From Acanthochlamys bracteata (lineage: Eukaryota; Streptophyta; Magnoliopsida; Pandanales; Velloziaceae), in contig CM034130.1 of the NCBI GenBank assembly GCA_019914995.1, positions 7,626,001 to 7,690,000 of the forward strand: 64,000 nt of DNA, written 5' to 3'. The notes beneath the pieces were generated by a model. That model was not told the DNA's origin and ran no database searches. It was given only the letters and a program-made list of their open reading frames with translations. The translations under genes were made by a program, and so were the position numbers. The stretch's first letter is position 1; every line of letters begins with the position of its first letter. Shown piece after piece: positions 1-11,796 of this stretch.

Positions 1-1583
1 CTGTTAAGAGTATCCCATGTCTTGGTTGGTGTGACGAAATATGATGCATCTAGTACAATAATATGCTACTCTTCTCTGTTTGTGAATGTTGCAGATGGTT
101 TAATGACAGTTTTGGTGTATTATATTTGATAATATTCTCTTGTTGCTTATTCTGATTTGTTGCTTAAGATATTCTGTTCTTCTTGACTTCAAGATATTTC
201 TATTCGGACCCCTTGTTTGATATTTTTTAAATTATCTAGTAATATTATATTCTTTGGAGACAGCCTTTCAAGTGAGACTGAAAGTTCTAAATGTACTATT
301 CTAGAAGTTATCAACATACACTCTGTATATCAATGCTCACCTTAAAAGCAACAATTGCAAACTAAGCCTTGAGTGGGATCGGCTACATGAATCCCTTTTT
401 TTCATTATGTTTAGTAGTACACCAGATTCAACCAAAGATCTAATTCCTCGCCACCCTCCTAGACTAAATTAATTTTGGCCACCCCTTCTAAAGTGTTCTA
501 CTGGAATCGCATCAGTTTTATGGACCACAACATCTTTAGGTCCAATCAATACATTTCACCTTCATTTAAGCATACATTTCCTTAACCTGTCTTCGATACA
601 AAAGAAGAAAAAGAATCCTTCACATATCAATGGACGTGGACTGGATTAAATGCTTTAGGCTAAGAGTAATGACGCTTTGGTCATGTTGGCCTTTTGTTCA
701 GATCCTACAATATTCTTGCACCAAACTTTTTGTGAACAAAATATTCTTGGTTTATTATTCTTGTTCCAAACTCAGAATCTTTTGCGAGCACCATCCTTAG
801 TTTTTATTTTCTGGTATATTGGAGATGTCTTCCCATTGAACAGATGATAAAGACAATTGGAATAATGTTGGTGATGCAGGCGTCCCAAATAGCCTAATCC
901 TTTAGCTCGTGGGGCTGTCTTAAAACAAGAAAAATGACATACATAATACTAAGGCACTCCCACCAGATTATGAGTGATGGACTGAACGTTGGAGAGGTAC
1001 TCTGGGCTTCTTGGGTCATTGCTATTCTTCAGCCCATGTACATGATCTGTAAGTTAGGTATCATTTTGGCCTGCTAGTTCAGCGTGGTCATTCAATGCTC
1101 AACAGATTGCATGGAGTATATGCTGGATTACGCTCATCTTATGATGGGCAAGATCACCAAATTTTCCCTATTGGTGACATCATTCTTTTGTCTCAGTTGC
1201 TTCCTCTCTGCAAGAGCTCATAGTCAGTTGCACATCTTTGTTATTAATTTTGCCTCCTTTGTTGGTCTCTTCAATGTGCTTTTGGTGTAAATAACTCTAA
1301 GCTTCTAAATCCTCTCCTAGAACTGCACAATGGTACATTAGGATTATATTAGACTTAGAATTTTAATTGATTTGTGATAACAGCTCTGTGTCTTCACTTT
1401 TGCTGGTTAATTGTGTTTCTCTTAGTCTAATGTGCTTGAGAGTCAAACCCAAACAGGGAATGCTTAGTTTTTCACTTATCGTATTTGAATACATTTATTA
1501 CCCTTGTATGTCTTTCTCTATGTCACATTAAATCAGGTGTTTGGCGTTCACTGTGCAATATTAACAGTGATTGTATTTGCAGG
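1..1583. other. No gene recognised
   Basis: Frames are short and broken on both strands and I recognise no protein family. The first small exon of the L3 gene whose later exons follow (it normally encodes only the first four or five residues) would be expected here, but I could not find it. Confidence 0.5.
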
Positions 1584-3523
1584 AGGTTTGAACATCCAAG
1601 GCATGGTTCTCTTGGATTTCTTCCTAGAAAAAGAGCCTCACGACACAAATGAAAAGGGAAGTTCTTAGATTGCAATCAGCTAAAATCCAGGTTGTTTGTA
1701 TATCCTTTGCTATGTTTGTTTTCATTGACCAAAATTCTTTTCTACTCTATGGGTTTGTTTTTTTCCATCAAGTGTGATACTCAGCATCATTCTTGTGGGA
1801 CATTCCCATGAGAAGTGTTTGGACTGTTAGTATGTGCTCATTTTTTTCTTTATGAAACTTAATGACAGTGAAATCATTCCCTAAGGATGATCCCAGCAAG
1901 CCTCCCATGCTGACGGCTTTTCTAGGTTACAAGACTGGAATGATTCACATAGTCAGGGATGTCGACAAGCCTGGATAAAGTAGGCAAACTTCTCTTTCAA
2001 CTATTAACCATTTCCTTTATTGATATAGTTTACAGCTTCAGTTTATTAGTTTGTTGCTTTTGTTTATTGCAGTAATATCGCTGTCTTCATAATTGATTCA
2101 CAATTAAAACTTGCTTCATGTCACTAGTCTTGTGCATTTCTGTAGCGTATGTACCAAAAACAGAAGATATGGTTCTTTATAATTTTCGTTGGTGGATATC
2201 TTAAAAAATTGTCGCAGTTGCTTCTGATTTAGAAGAAATTTATGGACCTTGTCTATTTCAAGCTTTGTTAACTCGATTTTGATTTACATCTCCACTTTTT
2301 CTCATGCAGAGCTCCATAAAAAAGAGACTTGTGAAGCTGTTACGGTGATTGAAAACACACCTATGGTTATTGTTGGTGTTGTTGGTTATGTCAAGACTCC
2401 CTGTGGTCTCCGCACTTTGAGTACTGTCTGGGCTGAGCATCTTAGTGAGGAAGTTAAAAGGAGAATTTAGAAAAATTGGACAAGTCCAAAAAGAAGGCGT
2501 TTACGCATTACTGCAACAAGTATAAAACTGAAGAAGGCAAGGCTGATGTCCAAGCACAGTTGGAAAAGATGAAGAAATATTGTTCTGTTGTTTGAGTCCT
2601 TGCTCATACTCAGGTATCCACCTGATTCTTTCTAGCCTTAGCTTAGACCAAAGTGTGCCCTTTATCAGAAGCATATATGAATTAATTAAATATAATCTGA
2701 ATCTGCTTAATTCTTTTTGTGATTAACTTGATGTCTGTTCTATAATGTCAGATTAGAAAGATCAAGGTTTGTAACATAAGAAGTCACACCTTATGGAAAT
2801 TCTTTTTTGAGAAAGATCAAGGTTGATTATGGTTTGTAACTTGATGCTGTTTTCCAGAAGGATGAGATGATTGATGTTATAGGAGTTACTAAGGGCAAGG
2901 GCTTTGAAGGGGTAGTGACCCATTGGGGCGTTACTCGTCTCCCTCGCAAAATGCATCTGGACTGCGCAAAGTGGCATGTATTGGGGCTTGGCATCCTGCT
3001 AGGGTTTCATTTATTGTTGCAAGGGCTGGACAGAATGGTTACCATCACAGAACATAGCTGAACAAGGTCTACAAGCTTGGGAAAATGGGGGAGGAGTCTC
3101 ATATGGCAATGACTGAGTATGACAGGTCAGATAAGTTATGCTAGAAATTTCCTTCTATTTAACTATGTCATGCTCGCCTTAGCATTTAAGGAACTCTAAG
3201 TTCCTAAATTAGCATTAACTTCACTTCCTACTTGCCAAATTTACATTTATCTATTCATATGCAGAACTAAGAAGGATATCACACCAATGGGGGTTTTCCC
3301 GCACTATGGAATTGTGAAGAGTGACTATTTGATAATCAAGGGATGCTGTTTTGGACCAAAGAAAAGGGTTGTTACCCTCTGTCAATCGCTGTTGCAGCAA
3401 ACCTCAAGGTCAGCGTTGGAGGAGATCAAGCTCAAATTTGTCGATTCATCATCGAAGTTTGGTCATGGTCGCTTCCAAACCACCCAGGAGAAGGCTAAAT
3501 TCTACGGACGGCTCAAGGCATAG
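1584..3523 (+). pseudogene. RPL3: Ribosomal protein L3 pseudogene (introns retained)
   Basis: Pieces of cytosolic large-subunit protein L3 lie in the right order with intron-like gaps between them: [18 protein letters not shown] near 1587, [20 protein letters not shown] near 1870, [16 protein letters not shown] near 2316, a lysine-rich block near 2480-2595, [16 protein letters not shown] near 2885, and the C terminus [15 protein letters not shown] ending in a stop at 3521-3523. The copy is dead. There are in-frame stops near 1650, 1975 and 2595, single-base losses near 2480 and 2955, and most of the exon near 2760-2850 is deleted. Because introns remain, it arose by DNA duplication and not by retroposition. 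The normal protein is about 389 residues. The last exon, from 3264, is the best preserved. Confidence 0.93.
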
Positions 3524-3680
3524 AATGATGAGTTTGCTTCTTTCAGAACAATTAAGATCTGTTTTTAAGTTTATGGTGTTGTTTTTGCACTTCAATTATG
3601 AGGCTCTGCTTTATATATATTTTTGTAATTCTACATCCAAAATTGTTATGAACTACAATACTCAGACCAGTTTGTGCTGA

Positions 3681-4423
3681 ATTTTATTTTCAAAAATGCT
3701 AGTTAAGAGTGATGCTTGATCTTTGTCTTCAATGTAAAAATCAAATTTATGTTTTTCATGCACATAGTCGTGTTTGAATCTGTTAAGATTTGATGTTGTT
3801 GATGTTAATATTCAGAAGCCGAAGCACTTTGAGCGTGGCGAGCTTTGCTGTTGCTAATGTAGTATACAACTGTTTCTTACTGTACTTTGAGATTGCAAAT
3901 ATAAACCTCGAGTAAAGTCCAGGCTACAAAATAAAATATGCTTCTCCACATTCTACTCTAGTCACTGCACGTTCAAAATTAAAGTTTTTTCGAAACAAAA
4001 ATATTTTAAATATATTTTTAAAAATAGATTTTAGTTTTTTATTTTAAATTAAATAATAAATAATAATATAATATTTTTTAAAATATATTTTTTAAAATTT
4101 TAAATAAAATTTATAAAATATTATAAAAATTTTATTAAAAATATAATATAAAAAATTAAAATGATAAACCGTTGAAAGGTAATGCCAAACGTTTTCTTAA
4201 ACCATATCAGTTTACGAACCGTTTGAAAGAGCTTATGGATGGTTTTTATTTCAAAAAATATCTCGTATTTTGTAATATAATTTTTAAAATTTAAAAAATA
4301 CATAAAAATTATATGTCTATGTAATATTTACTATAAATTTTATTGTGTTTCTTATGTGAAAAAAGTGAAGTTCTTTTTTAGAAATATAAATATCTATCAT
4401 AACTAGAGTAACCACGTTATCAA
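3681..4423. other. AT-rich intergenic stretch
   Basis: No gene is visible. From about 3985 to 4190 the sequence is almost pure A and T and ends near GCCAAACG. It resembles in composition the MITE-like elements further on, but I could not align it to them convincingly. Confidence 0.5.
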
Positions 4424-4497
4424 GCTTTCATAGCTCAGTTGGTTAGAGCACCCGTTTAGTAAGCGGGAGGTCTTGAGTTCGACTCTCAATGAAAGCA
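4424..4497 (+). tRNA. trnT-AGU: tRNA-Thr (anticodon AGT)
   Basis: A complete 74-base cloverleaf can be folded. The acceptor arm GCTTTCA pairs with TGAAAGC, followed by discriminator base A. The D arm is GCTC/GAGC with loop AGTTGGTTA. The anticodon stem CCCGT pairs with GCGGG, with one G-U pair, and its loop TTAGTAA gives anticodon AGT. The T arm is TTGAG/CTCAA with the TTCGACT loop. There is no intron. The A box (TAGCTCAGTTGG) and B box (GTTCGACTC) are intact, so it is probably a working nuclear tRNA gene that decodes ACU, and ACC after A34 is changed to inosine. Confidence 0.96.
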
Positions 4498-4520
4498 TCG
4501 TTCTCCTGTGTTCGTTTGTG

Positions 4521-4525
4521 TTTTT
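4521..4525 (+). terminator. RNA polymerase III terminator (T5)
   Basis: The first run of five T on the coding strand lies 24 bases after the tRNA-Thr gene, a normal place for polymerase III to stop. Confidence 0.6.
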
Positions 4526-7366
4526 GGGCGAAAGTAAAGTTGTTCCTTTGCTAGCTAACTGATATGTCCCCAGTAGGCCGCAGTTCTTCCCTGTGATCAG
4601 AAACACTTAACAAGTAGACAACCAATCCTCTCCTCTTCCTCTTATAAATGCTAATACACAAAAGTTGAGAAGACATGTGAACCCCACTGCATGGGGCACC
4701 TGGAGACGCATGCATATCAGTAGAGTACCTTTTCCTTTCCCTTACATTATTTATTTGTTTGATTATTATCCTTATCATCTCCTAGCTCCTTCACAACATC
4801 TTTAATCCTTCACTTTTTTGTCTTTCTTTATTATTATGCAGTTCTGTTGATGAATTACAATATCATTACATGTTCCTCTTGTTTTTGAAACCTCTGTAAA
4901 TAACATACTAGCTGCTTATGGTATAACAGGGGCATATTTATCTTTTGTTTGATGAAATGTGTCTATGCTTCTCAGTTGAGGTAGGCTTTATTAGATCTTT
5001 TTTGTAATTTGGACTCTCCTGCTCTTTTTCCTTTGCTTTGATTGTTGCAAGACAAGAGCCACTTTCTCTGTGCAATCATTTTTTGACTGTAGATGGGAAC
5101 TGGAATCTTTCTTTTCATTATTTGAACAACCAGTGATGAAAATCACATTACATGCTTTCTTTCTCCTCCACAAATTTATTTGATATCTTCTTCCTTCATT
5201 GGACATGTAATATTCAACAACATGCTAGCTAATAGAAACAAAGAAAAGATCCTTGTTTGTGTCTCTTTAAGTTGTTATCAATTTCCTTCCCTGATGTTCA
5301 ATAATATCATATAATAACTTTTTCAGTTTCTTTAAACATGCACCTTATTTGTTAGATTAGTTGGATTTTCGAAGTTAACTATAAATATATGTTTCTATGT
5401 ATCTTGTTATGCTTTAAAGATTCAGTGCATGCATTGTCTTTGAGAATTCTGGGAAAAAGAAGAGCTAGCAATTCATTCCTTTATGACTTTAGTGCACTGA
5501 AAACATTAAAACAAAGCTTCAAATAGTGTCCATTCTTTGTCTCCTTTCGCCTTTACTTTGGGTCTATATCTTGTCTTCTTGGTGGCCCTTTTGCCTTTAG
5601 TATGATTGACTTATCAAGCAATTTCAATTATGTTCTTAAGATCATGACCCAACTCCATGTTCCCTTGTTTCCTATCCAGCAGCTAGCTAGCTCTCCATTA
5701 TTCAAAATTCTATTGAGGTTAGTGTTTATTATTGCTAAACCCTTATGCTTAATTTCAAGATAGGGAGAAAGCTTGCAAGATGTATTGTTAAAGTGGTTGT
5801 TACCTTTGTTTCATGTCTGTGTATAATCTATTGAAGATGCCCTCTATTAGATGCAACTTGCCTACTGTGATCAGAATTTTATTGAAATTGTTCTTCATAT
5901 GATCAAATTTGTATTAAAAGAAGAGAATTTTTTTTTTTATGAGTTGTATGAAAGTAACTGATTAAAAAAATAGGTAGAGCATCACAATGTGATATCAGAA
6001 ACGATAAATTCATTTTTTGGTACAATTTTTTATTTCTGTTTCTGTTATGAAATTTCATTACTTTCAGAAATTGCTACTTTCAAGTTAGGATTTGTTAGCA
6101 AATGGACCAACTAATGCATGACAAGACTTAAAACCCTGCTCTACCTTTGTCTTCTTGTCGCAAAACATTGTAATAAATGTATTGAGCACCTAATTTATTA
6201 ATACATGACGATAGTTGTTTCTCTTGAAAGCGAAGGTGTGTGTTTGTTTCTTCATGGTCATACACTTAAATGAGCTCTTGCCAAAAATCTTCACTTTTGC
6301 TTGTCATACCATGTGCACTCTCTGAGAGGATACTTCAACCATTGGCTTCTTGTGTTCCAGACAAAAACCTTTTGGCCCTTTTGCTAGGTTAACTAATCGA
6401 TGATATCAGTGAGAAATTTGAGGCAGCTGCCTTGTGTTGTTGTTGATCATCATCTTCTTCTTCTTTATATCATCAATCTTTTCTTTTTTGCAGTTTGTAT
6501 GGTTCTTTTTTTAAATGTGACCACATTTCTCTATCTGCTAGTTTTAGTCAAATTTTATTCTACATCAGATCATGAACATCTGTTAGATCTTACACTCTTA
6601 TACTTACTCTTTCATTCTTATCCTATTCAGTATTAAAATGTCAGACATTCCCAATAAGTGCTTAAACTTTTGTTTATAATTCTCTGCCGCACCGTCTTGC
6701 AGCCTTTACTTGCGTTTATTTTTCATATGCTTTGTTGTTTGCCAGCTTTGAAATGAGATCATGAATGGTGGAGGGAAGTTTATTCATTTTTTAAGCTTTC
6801 TATCTGTCTGTAGGAATGCTTCATATACAGCTTTCTGGAAGGCTTGCTTGCCACTAGAATGACCAATCCACTCCTGTGTCTTGTGATTCTTGCAAGAAAC
6901 TCATCTATAATTAAAGACAGCGAGCTCCAATGAAAGATATTTCAAAGTTCTTCTAAACTTGTTGGAAACAGGTCTTTGAGTGCTAGTGAGACAGAATTGA
7001 ACGAGAAGCAGGTCTGAAACTTGTATACTTAGTACTTACTTGATCAGAGTTTCTCTCCTATGGTCATTGCGGTTGATTCCTTTCATATTTCACAAGCTTA
7101 CTTTCTTTTATGTATCGCTTTCTTATAATCCGCATAATTTTCGTTCAATCTGAAATCTTGAAAAAATAGCTTCTGATAATGTGGTGTCAATATGTTACAT
7201 GGTTAATCGATTGAAGCTCATTAACTTTCCCTGCTTTTGTTCGACTCATTTGGATACTTTAGTATCCATTCCAAGCCCCTCTAATAGCTAAAAGCTGTTT
7301 TGAGGACTTTGATTTCATCCCTCTTGTGCTTCTTATTGAAGATTTCTCTTAATAAGAAAAGAAAAC
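4526..7366. other. Intergenic and probable 5' leader of the next gene
   Basis: No protein gene is visible. The last 400-500 bases look like an untranslated leader with an intron: pyrimidine-rich tracts and the exon-like end GAGAAGCAG followed by GTCTGA near 7010. I could not fix the transcription start. Confidence 0.35.
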
Positions 7367-8051
7367 ATGAATGGATTTGGAGAGAGTCCGAAACTATGGA
7401 GTCCTTCAGAACCAAGTCCATCAGAAACAGGTGAAAGCGAAGGCCTTTCAAATGATTTCGGGTCATCGGTGAATGCAATCTCTTTCGGCTTCGTTGCTAC
7501 CGCGATTTTCATATCTATGTTTTTCATCATGGCATTCTTCGAGCATCTTGTTCGGCCAAGGTTGGCTTTCTTGCATTCTAGAAATGAAGCGCAACGTTCA
7601 ACTACTAGCATGGTAGTGATTCGCCAAGCTGAAGATCATCTGCATTCCTTTTGGAAGACCAAGAAATCTCAAGCTGTAAGTGCTAAAATTTTTTCATCAT
7701 AACATTTACATCTTTAAGACATTATTGTTTGTAGGCCAGAAGCTATAAGCAGTCTCAGTTCCTAAAAAATCTACTCTCGACTTGCTTCTAACTTGCGGCC
7801 ATGAGCTATAATGAGAAGCTCGAAGCTGCAAGGAAAAGCTCAACTGAATAAGCACTTAGCTGCTTTCTGGGACTAACGTTCTTGCTTATTTCTTACCGCA
7901 GGTAGTACTTCCATATACGGCGGAATTATCAGTAGTAATGCCAGGGCAGCAGCAGCCGACGTTCCTTGCTCAACCTGCTCCTCTACCTTGTGCAAGAGAA
8001 GGAACACGTTGGCCATCTCATGATCACCTTGAATTTGCGTCTCCTCCTTGA
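7367..8051 (+). CDS. Small plant single-pass membrane protein, function unknown
   Basis: There are two coding exons, 7367-7675 and 7902-8051, with a GT-AG intron in phase 0, giving 152 residues. The N-terminal third is rich in Ser, Pro and Glu, followed by one clear hydrophobic segment at about residues 37-58 (ISFGFVATAIFISMFFIMAF) and then a basic stretch (RPR). The C-terminal exon carries LSVVMPGQQQPTFLAQPAPLPC and ends in EFASPP. I recall similar short plant proteins with a VLMPG...PTFIAHPAP-like tail, but none with a known function. The basic residues after the membrane segment suggest that the tail faces the cytosol; this is inference. The start is the first ATG of the frame and fits the protein. 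Confidence 0.8.
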
Positions 8052-8251
8052 TCGATTATTTTAATTCACAACGACATAAGCTTTACCATAGAGTAACAGA
8101 AAGTGTGAGGTTCAGGACTCGACAGTTCTCAGAGCATGAAACTTTGTCTTCCTGCAATTCTCCCTTACAGGGTGTTCCTCAAAAAATCTTGAAGAAGAAC
8201 ATGTTGGACATGGCTGAAAATGTATCTAACTTGAAGCTCCAGTGAACAGGA

Positions 8252-8656
8252 ATTTCAAATAGTTTTATTCAAGCGGAGAGATGCTTTTTTTCATTCTATC
8301 CAAATCAATGAAATTTAACATTATAGAAAGAGATGATCTTAAACTCAGCCCTTGAAATCCAGTAAAACTTACTTCCTGGCAAACCTTCTGTGAAAGTTTC
8401 TAATAACATATATTGAGCTAAAAAACATGATCTGTAGAATTAGCAATACACAACTTCAAATGCACTGCATTAGTTTTCTCCTTGCAAAAGTTTCACCAGT
8501 AAACACAATAGTGTATTCAAACAATGTGGACTCCGACATCTACATTAGCAGAGGACAAACATAGTGTTGAAGGTTCATATTCCATGTTTCTGAAGTTCAG
8601 ACAGCTAGTTGCACTTAAGTGGGGATTTCAAGCACTTTGAAAACCGTTGAATTCTA
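8252..8656. other. Short intergenic stretch
   Basis: This lies between the end of the membrane-protein gene and the minus-strand pseudogene. It probably holds the 3'UTR of the former; nothing else is visible. Confidence 0.4.
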
Positions 8657-10250
8657 TCACCAGAGCAGTTTGTTTCGCTTCTTTGTAGTCTTGGCAAGGG
8701 GGTGACACATTTCCCTCTTTCGCTTTGAGGCGTGATCAACCTTGGTCTTAGAACTCTTAGCTTCAAGCTCCAATGCTTCATTCATGAAAATTTTCACTCT
8801 CCAGAATGCTGTTTAAATTAAGCATTTCAGTCTCCACAGTGCTGTTTCACTCAGCATCGGATGCACTATGTGCTTCTGAAAATTTACTAAAAGTTAACTT
8901 CCAGAAAAAACAGACTCGAACTTCCTCTGAAAGGAAATCACAGGTCGAAAAGTATAAGATAATACATAAGAAGTGAGTTGAGGAGTTACCTGCTCGTTCA
9001 TATCAAGATTCACCTCCACAGATCTCGCTTGGAAATTTGGATTACTATGACCTACAATCTCTAGCGCCCTATTAAAATCTTCAGGAGATAAATTGCTAAG
9101 ACCTGTACCAAGTTTCCTTTTCTCCTCTGTAGACATTTTCCTAAAAAGCATTTGCAAAGTCACCAAAAAAAAAAAATGAACACAAGGATATCAATACATA
9201 CCATTACAAAGGATTCAATTGATAACCACTCAACCTGCAATTGCAACAACCATTTCACTGAGCTCATATAGATGTTTATTGAGCACACTCATATAGCAAA
9301 ACAAGATTTCTGAGAAGTTAAAATCAATGATACTAATGCTGTATGCTGGCTAAAAGATCTTAACATGCCAATCCAGGAAATAATGAGCTAATTAAATTAC
9401 TTTGAAGCAGAAACAACAAGAATAGCTAACTTAGTGATAATGCAAGTACAGAATGGCAAATAAAAAGTCTAGCTCGAAGAAAAACCTTACACCAAATTGA
9501 TTTCTGTGGAGCAATATCACTTTGTCTATCCACAAACAGAATCATGTTATAAGCATAAACCAAAGTGAAAGTATAAGCTTAAATAAATTGTAAGTAAGTC
9601 CACGAGCTCCTGAAGGCTATCACTTCGGTTCTCAAAACATTATGCTCATTATGTCTCCCATAAGATAGATACAAATCCTCAATTACTTTGAGCAAGGAAA
9701 AAGGGATACAGTTATTTCCTAATCTAGTCAACTTTAATTTAAATCCCGCTTTTCTGCACAAATCAGTTCAGTTTGCTTGTTTAAGAGGAGGAATTAATAT
9801 AAAGATAGCCTTTGGACAAGTTACCACATTTTCTGTGTCTCTTGCCATTTTTGCAATAGCAGCCTCTCGAGAAATCAGCATCTTTGCTTGGGTCGGGGCC
9901 TCCTTTTCTACTTGTCAATTTTCCTAAGCAAGACGGTTCTAGGTATAAACTTTTCACACAATATATGTGCTCTATTACAACACAATAATCCTTACAGCAT
10001 GTTTCTTACCTGCTCGAGGACTTTTGGCAACAATGGAAGCCACCTCTCTTCAAGTTTCTCCATCAACGTTTTTGCCATTACATGTATATTATTCCTCTCA
10101 TCATTATAAGTCATTGCATTAGTAAAAACCAGTCTTACATCAGCATATATCTCACACACATTGTTATAATGACTACCATCCTTTTCCTCCAACAATTCAT
10201 TATTGTACCTAATCCATGGGCCTTTTGATAATCAAAACATGAAGATATAT
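8657..10250 (-). pseudogene. Broken bromodomain/NET (GTE, IMB1-like) gene
   Basis: On the minus strand, pieces of a plant GTE bromodomain transcription factor appear in order. The second half of the bromodomain is at about 10250-10010 (IIKRPMD, then REIYADVRLVF- and MKYNDER-like motifs). A helical piece SREAAIAKMARDTEN is near 9900-9835. The NET domain exon 9000-9140 contains KMSTEEKRKLGTGLSNLSPE. The C terminus is at about 8812-8657 (FWRVKIFMNEALE then a lysine-rich tail). The family normally has a full bromodomain of about 110 residues. Here the first half is missing, the frame slips twice near 10190-10225, and the C-terminal exon has a small local duplication near 8800-8850. The NET exon is still open. 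An expressed fragment cannot be ruled out. Confidence 0.65.
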
Positions 10251-10309
10251 GTTATGCATCTCCACAATTCTAATTGACTCTTGCATTCTCAGATGTACCC
10301 AAGGAACAT

Positions 10310-11470
10310 TACCTTATCATAATTTTGACCAAGCTAAGCCCTTATGCTAGTGTATATTAAATGCATGAGATACTTGGTTATTACGGGAATATAAAATGTT
10401 GGTTTATTGATTATGTGACAGAATAATGGGAATGGAAATCTTGTGACACTTACAAGGGCATTATGGCATAGTGTGAATAATGGCATGTGATATTTTAATG
10501 ATATGCATAATATGTGATCTTGATTACACGTTTAATTGTATTAGGACAGCTCATGTGGGATAGGGGTGATATCCCATTTATGGCCATTTTATGTAGACTT
10601 ATGATGTGATGCATAAGTGAGCCCTGTATGTAGGGGCGGTAATACCACTTCAGTAATATTTTATGTGTTGACTCAAGAGAGTAAGGTGCAGCAATACCAC
10701 TCCAATTTCATAGCTGTTGACCTGCAACTGAGGGGTGGCAAGACCACTCCAATATTAAAAAATTACTAAATTCTAGTTCTGACAGTCCACTTCTCTTAAC
10801 CTTCTCATTATACTACTTGTAATTAGTTCATGACATATTTTACTCCAGCATGACATCTTCATTAAACGGTAGTAACTCATATATGCCATTGATTCTGGAA
10901 ATAAAAGTAAGTTAATTATATTTGAGAGCAATAGCTTGTTCATGCATCTTTTGACCTACCTTTTTACACTCATTGAGTTTGGCGAAACTCACGCCTTATT
11001 CCTTTCACCCTAGGTTGGTCATGCATGCACTTTTTGCTTTCCCCAAGGTGTTCAAGTGTAGATCTTCAATGCGGGATTTGACAGGTGGCATAGTGCGGAG
11101 CACCATATAGTAGGTCTTAAGCATGTGTAGCTGGCTCTATTGTTCCAAGGGACATATTTTGTATTTGGTTTGGCTATTCTTGTTAAACTTTTGCTTCCAC
11201 CAAGTTTCTTCTACTTTCAATTGTGAATGTTGATACTAACTATGAATGTTATGCAGTGGTTTACTCGGGGTTAATCCCCTTTTTTATGTGCAAACTTCGA
11301 TTTTAGTAGAGACTCTACAGGAGTTTTGTGTGTTTTTGATGTTTGCTTCTTTTAATTGGTTATCGTGTTTATTGGTTTTGTTTAATCCATTTTAGGCTTA
11401 CTAGAGTAGATTAAGATGAAAGGTTTACTTTCGGTTAGTGCCAGACATGTTTCGGTTTCAGGAGGTGACA
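10310..11470. mobile_element. Ty3/gypsy-type LTR fossil (solo LTR or fragment)
   Basis: The stretch has the texture of a chromovirus LTR. It shows repeated phrases ending in ...ACCACTCC, the sequence CATTGAGTTTGGCGAAACTC before a CCCTAGG-like motif near 10974-11015, and a 3' end reading GTTAGTGCCAGACATGTTTC then GGTGACA at 11464-11470, as in Tekay/Del-like elements. I see no internal coding part and could not fix the 5' end or a target duplication, so it is a solo or partial LTR. It lies beside the truncated GTE copy and a prohibitin fragment, which marks this as a decay-prone spot. Confidence 0.45.
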
Positions 11471-11622
11471 AGGAATAGAAGTACCCACAAAACAAGGCTC
11501 TACTAAGTGTTGTAATTGAAATTCTGTTTCATGAATCTAGTAAAACACTTAAATATCTAGTTTCTCTCAATGAAACAACACGTAACAACATTCCAACGGA
11601 CAAATTTGAATTGAAAGAAAGC

Positions 11623-11796
11623 CTTATCCTTGATTCATTGCATTCGATTGAAAACAATAGCTCGGTGTCCACCATCAACGTTGTAGAGACTGTTGACCCA
11701 GCGCAGATCCCATCGCCGCCGACCACCAACAACTTCAGCAACTCCGACGCAGAACCCAGGAACTTCGGCCGGCGGCTTCACGTTCTTCAAACTCAT
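11623..11796 (-). pseudogene. PHB: Prohibitin N-terminal fragment
   Basis: Read on the minus strand from an ATG at 11796, the frame begins MSLKNVKPPAEVPGF, then has about 20 residues that do not align well, and then the strongly prohibitin-like VNSLYNVDGGHRAIVFNR, followed by a stop where glycine is expected and by IKDK. Plant prohibitins of the PHB1/PHB6 type have NVKVPK...GVANSLYNVEGGHRAIVFNR...GVKDKVYPEGTH at their N terminus (from memory). The similarity ends right after IKDK at about 11623, and no later prohibitin exon is seen down to the LTR. It is therefore a remnant of a gene for an inner mitochondrial membrane scaffold protein, cut and no longer coding. Confidence 0.75.

Noticed and set aside
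1084-1290. Hydrophobic short open frame that might be a remnant gene
   Set aside because: No recognisable family, no splice context, T-rich composition explains the hydrophobic residues.
3985-4190. AT-rich segment as another MITE copy
   Set aside because: Similar composition, but I could not align it in order with the three good copies; segments near 11.95, 26.3, 46.2, 59.6 and 60.0 kb failed for the same reason.
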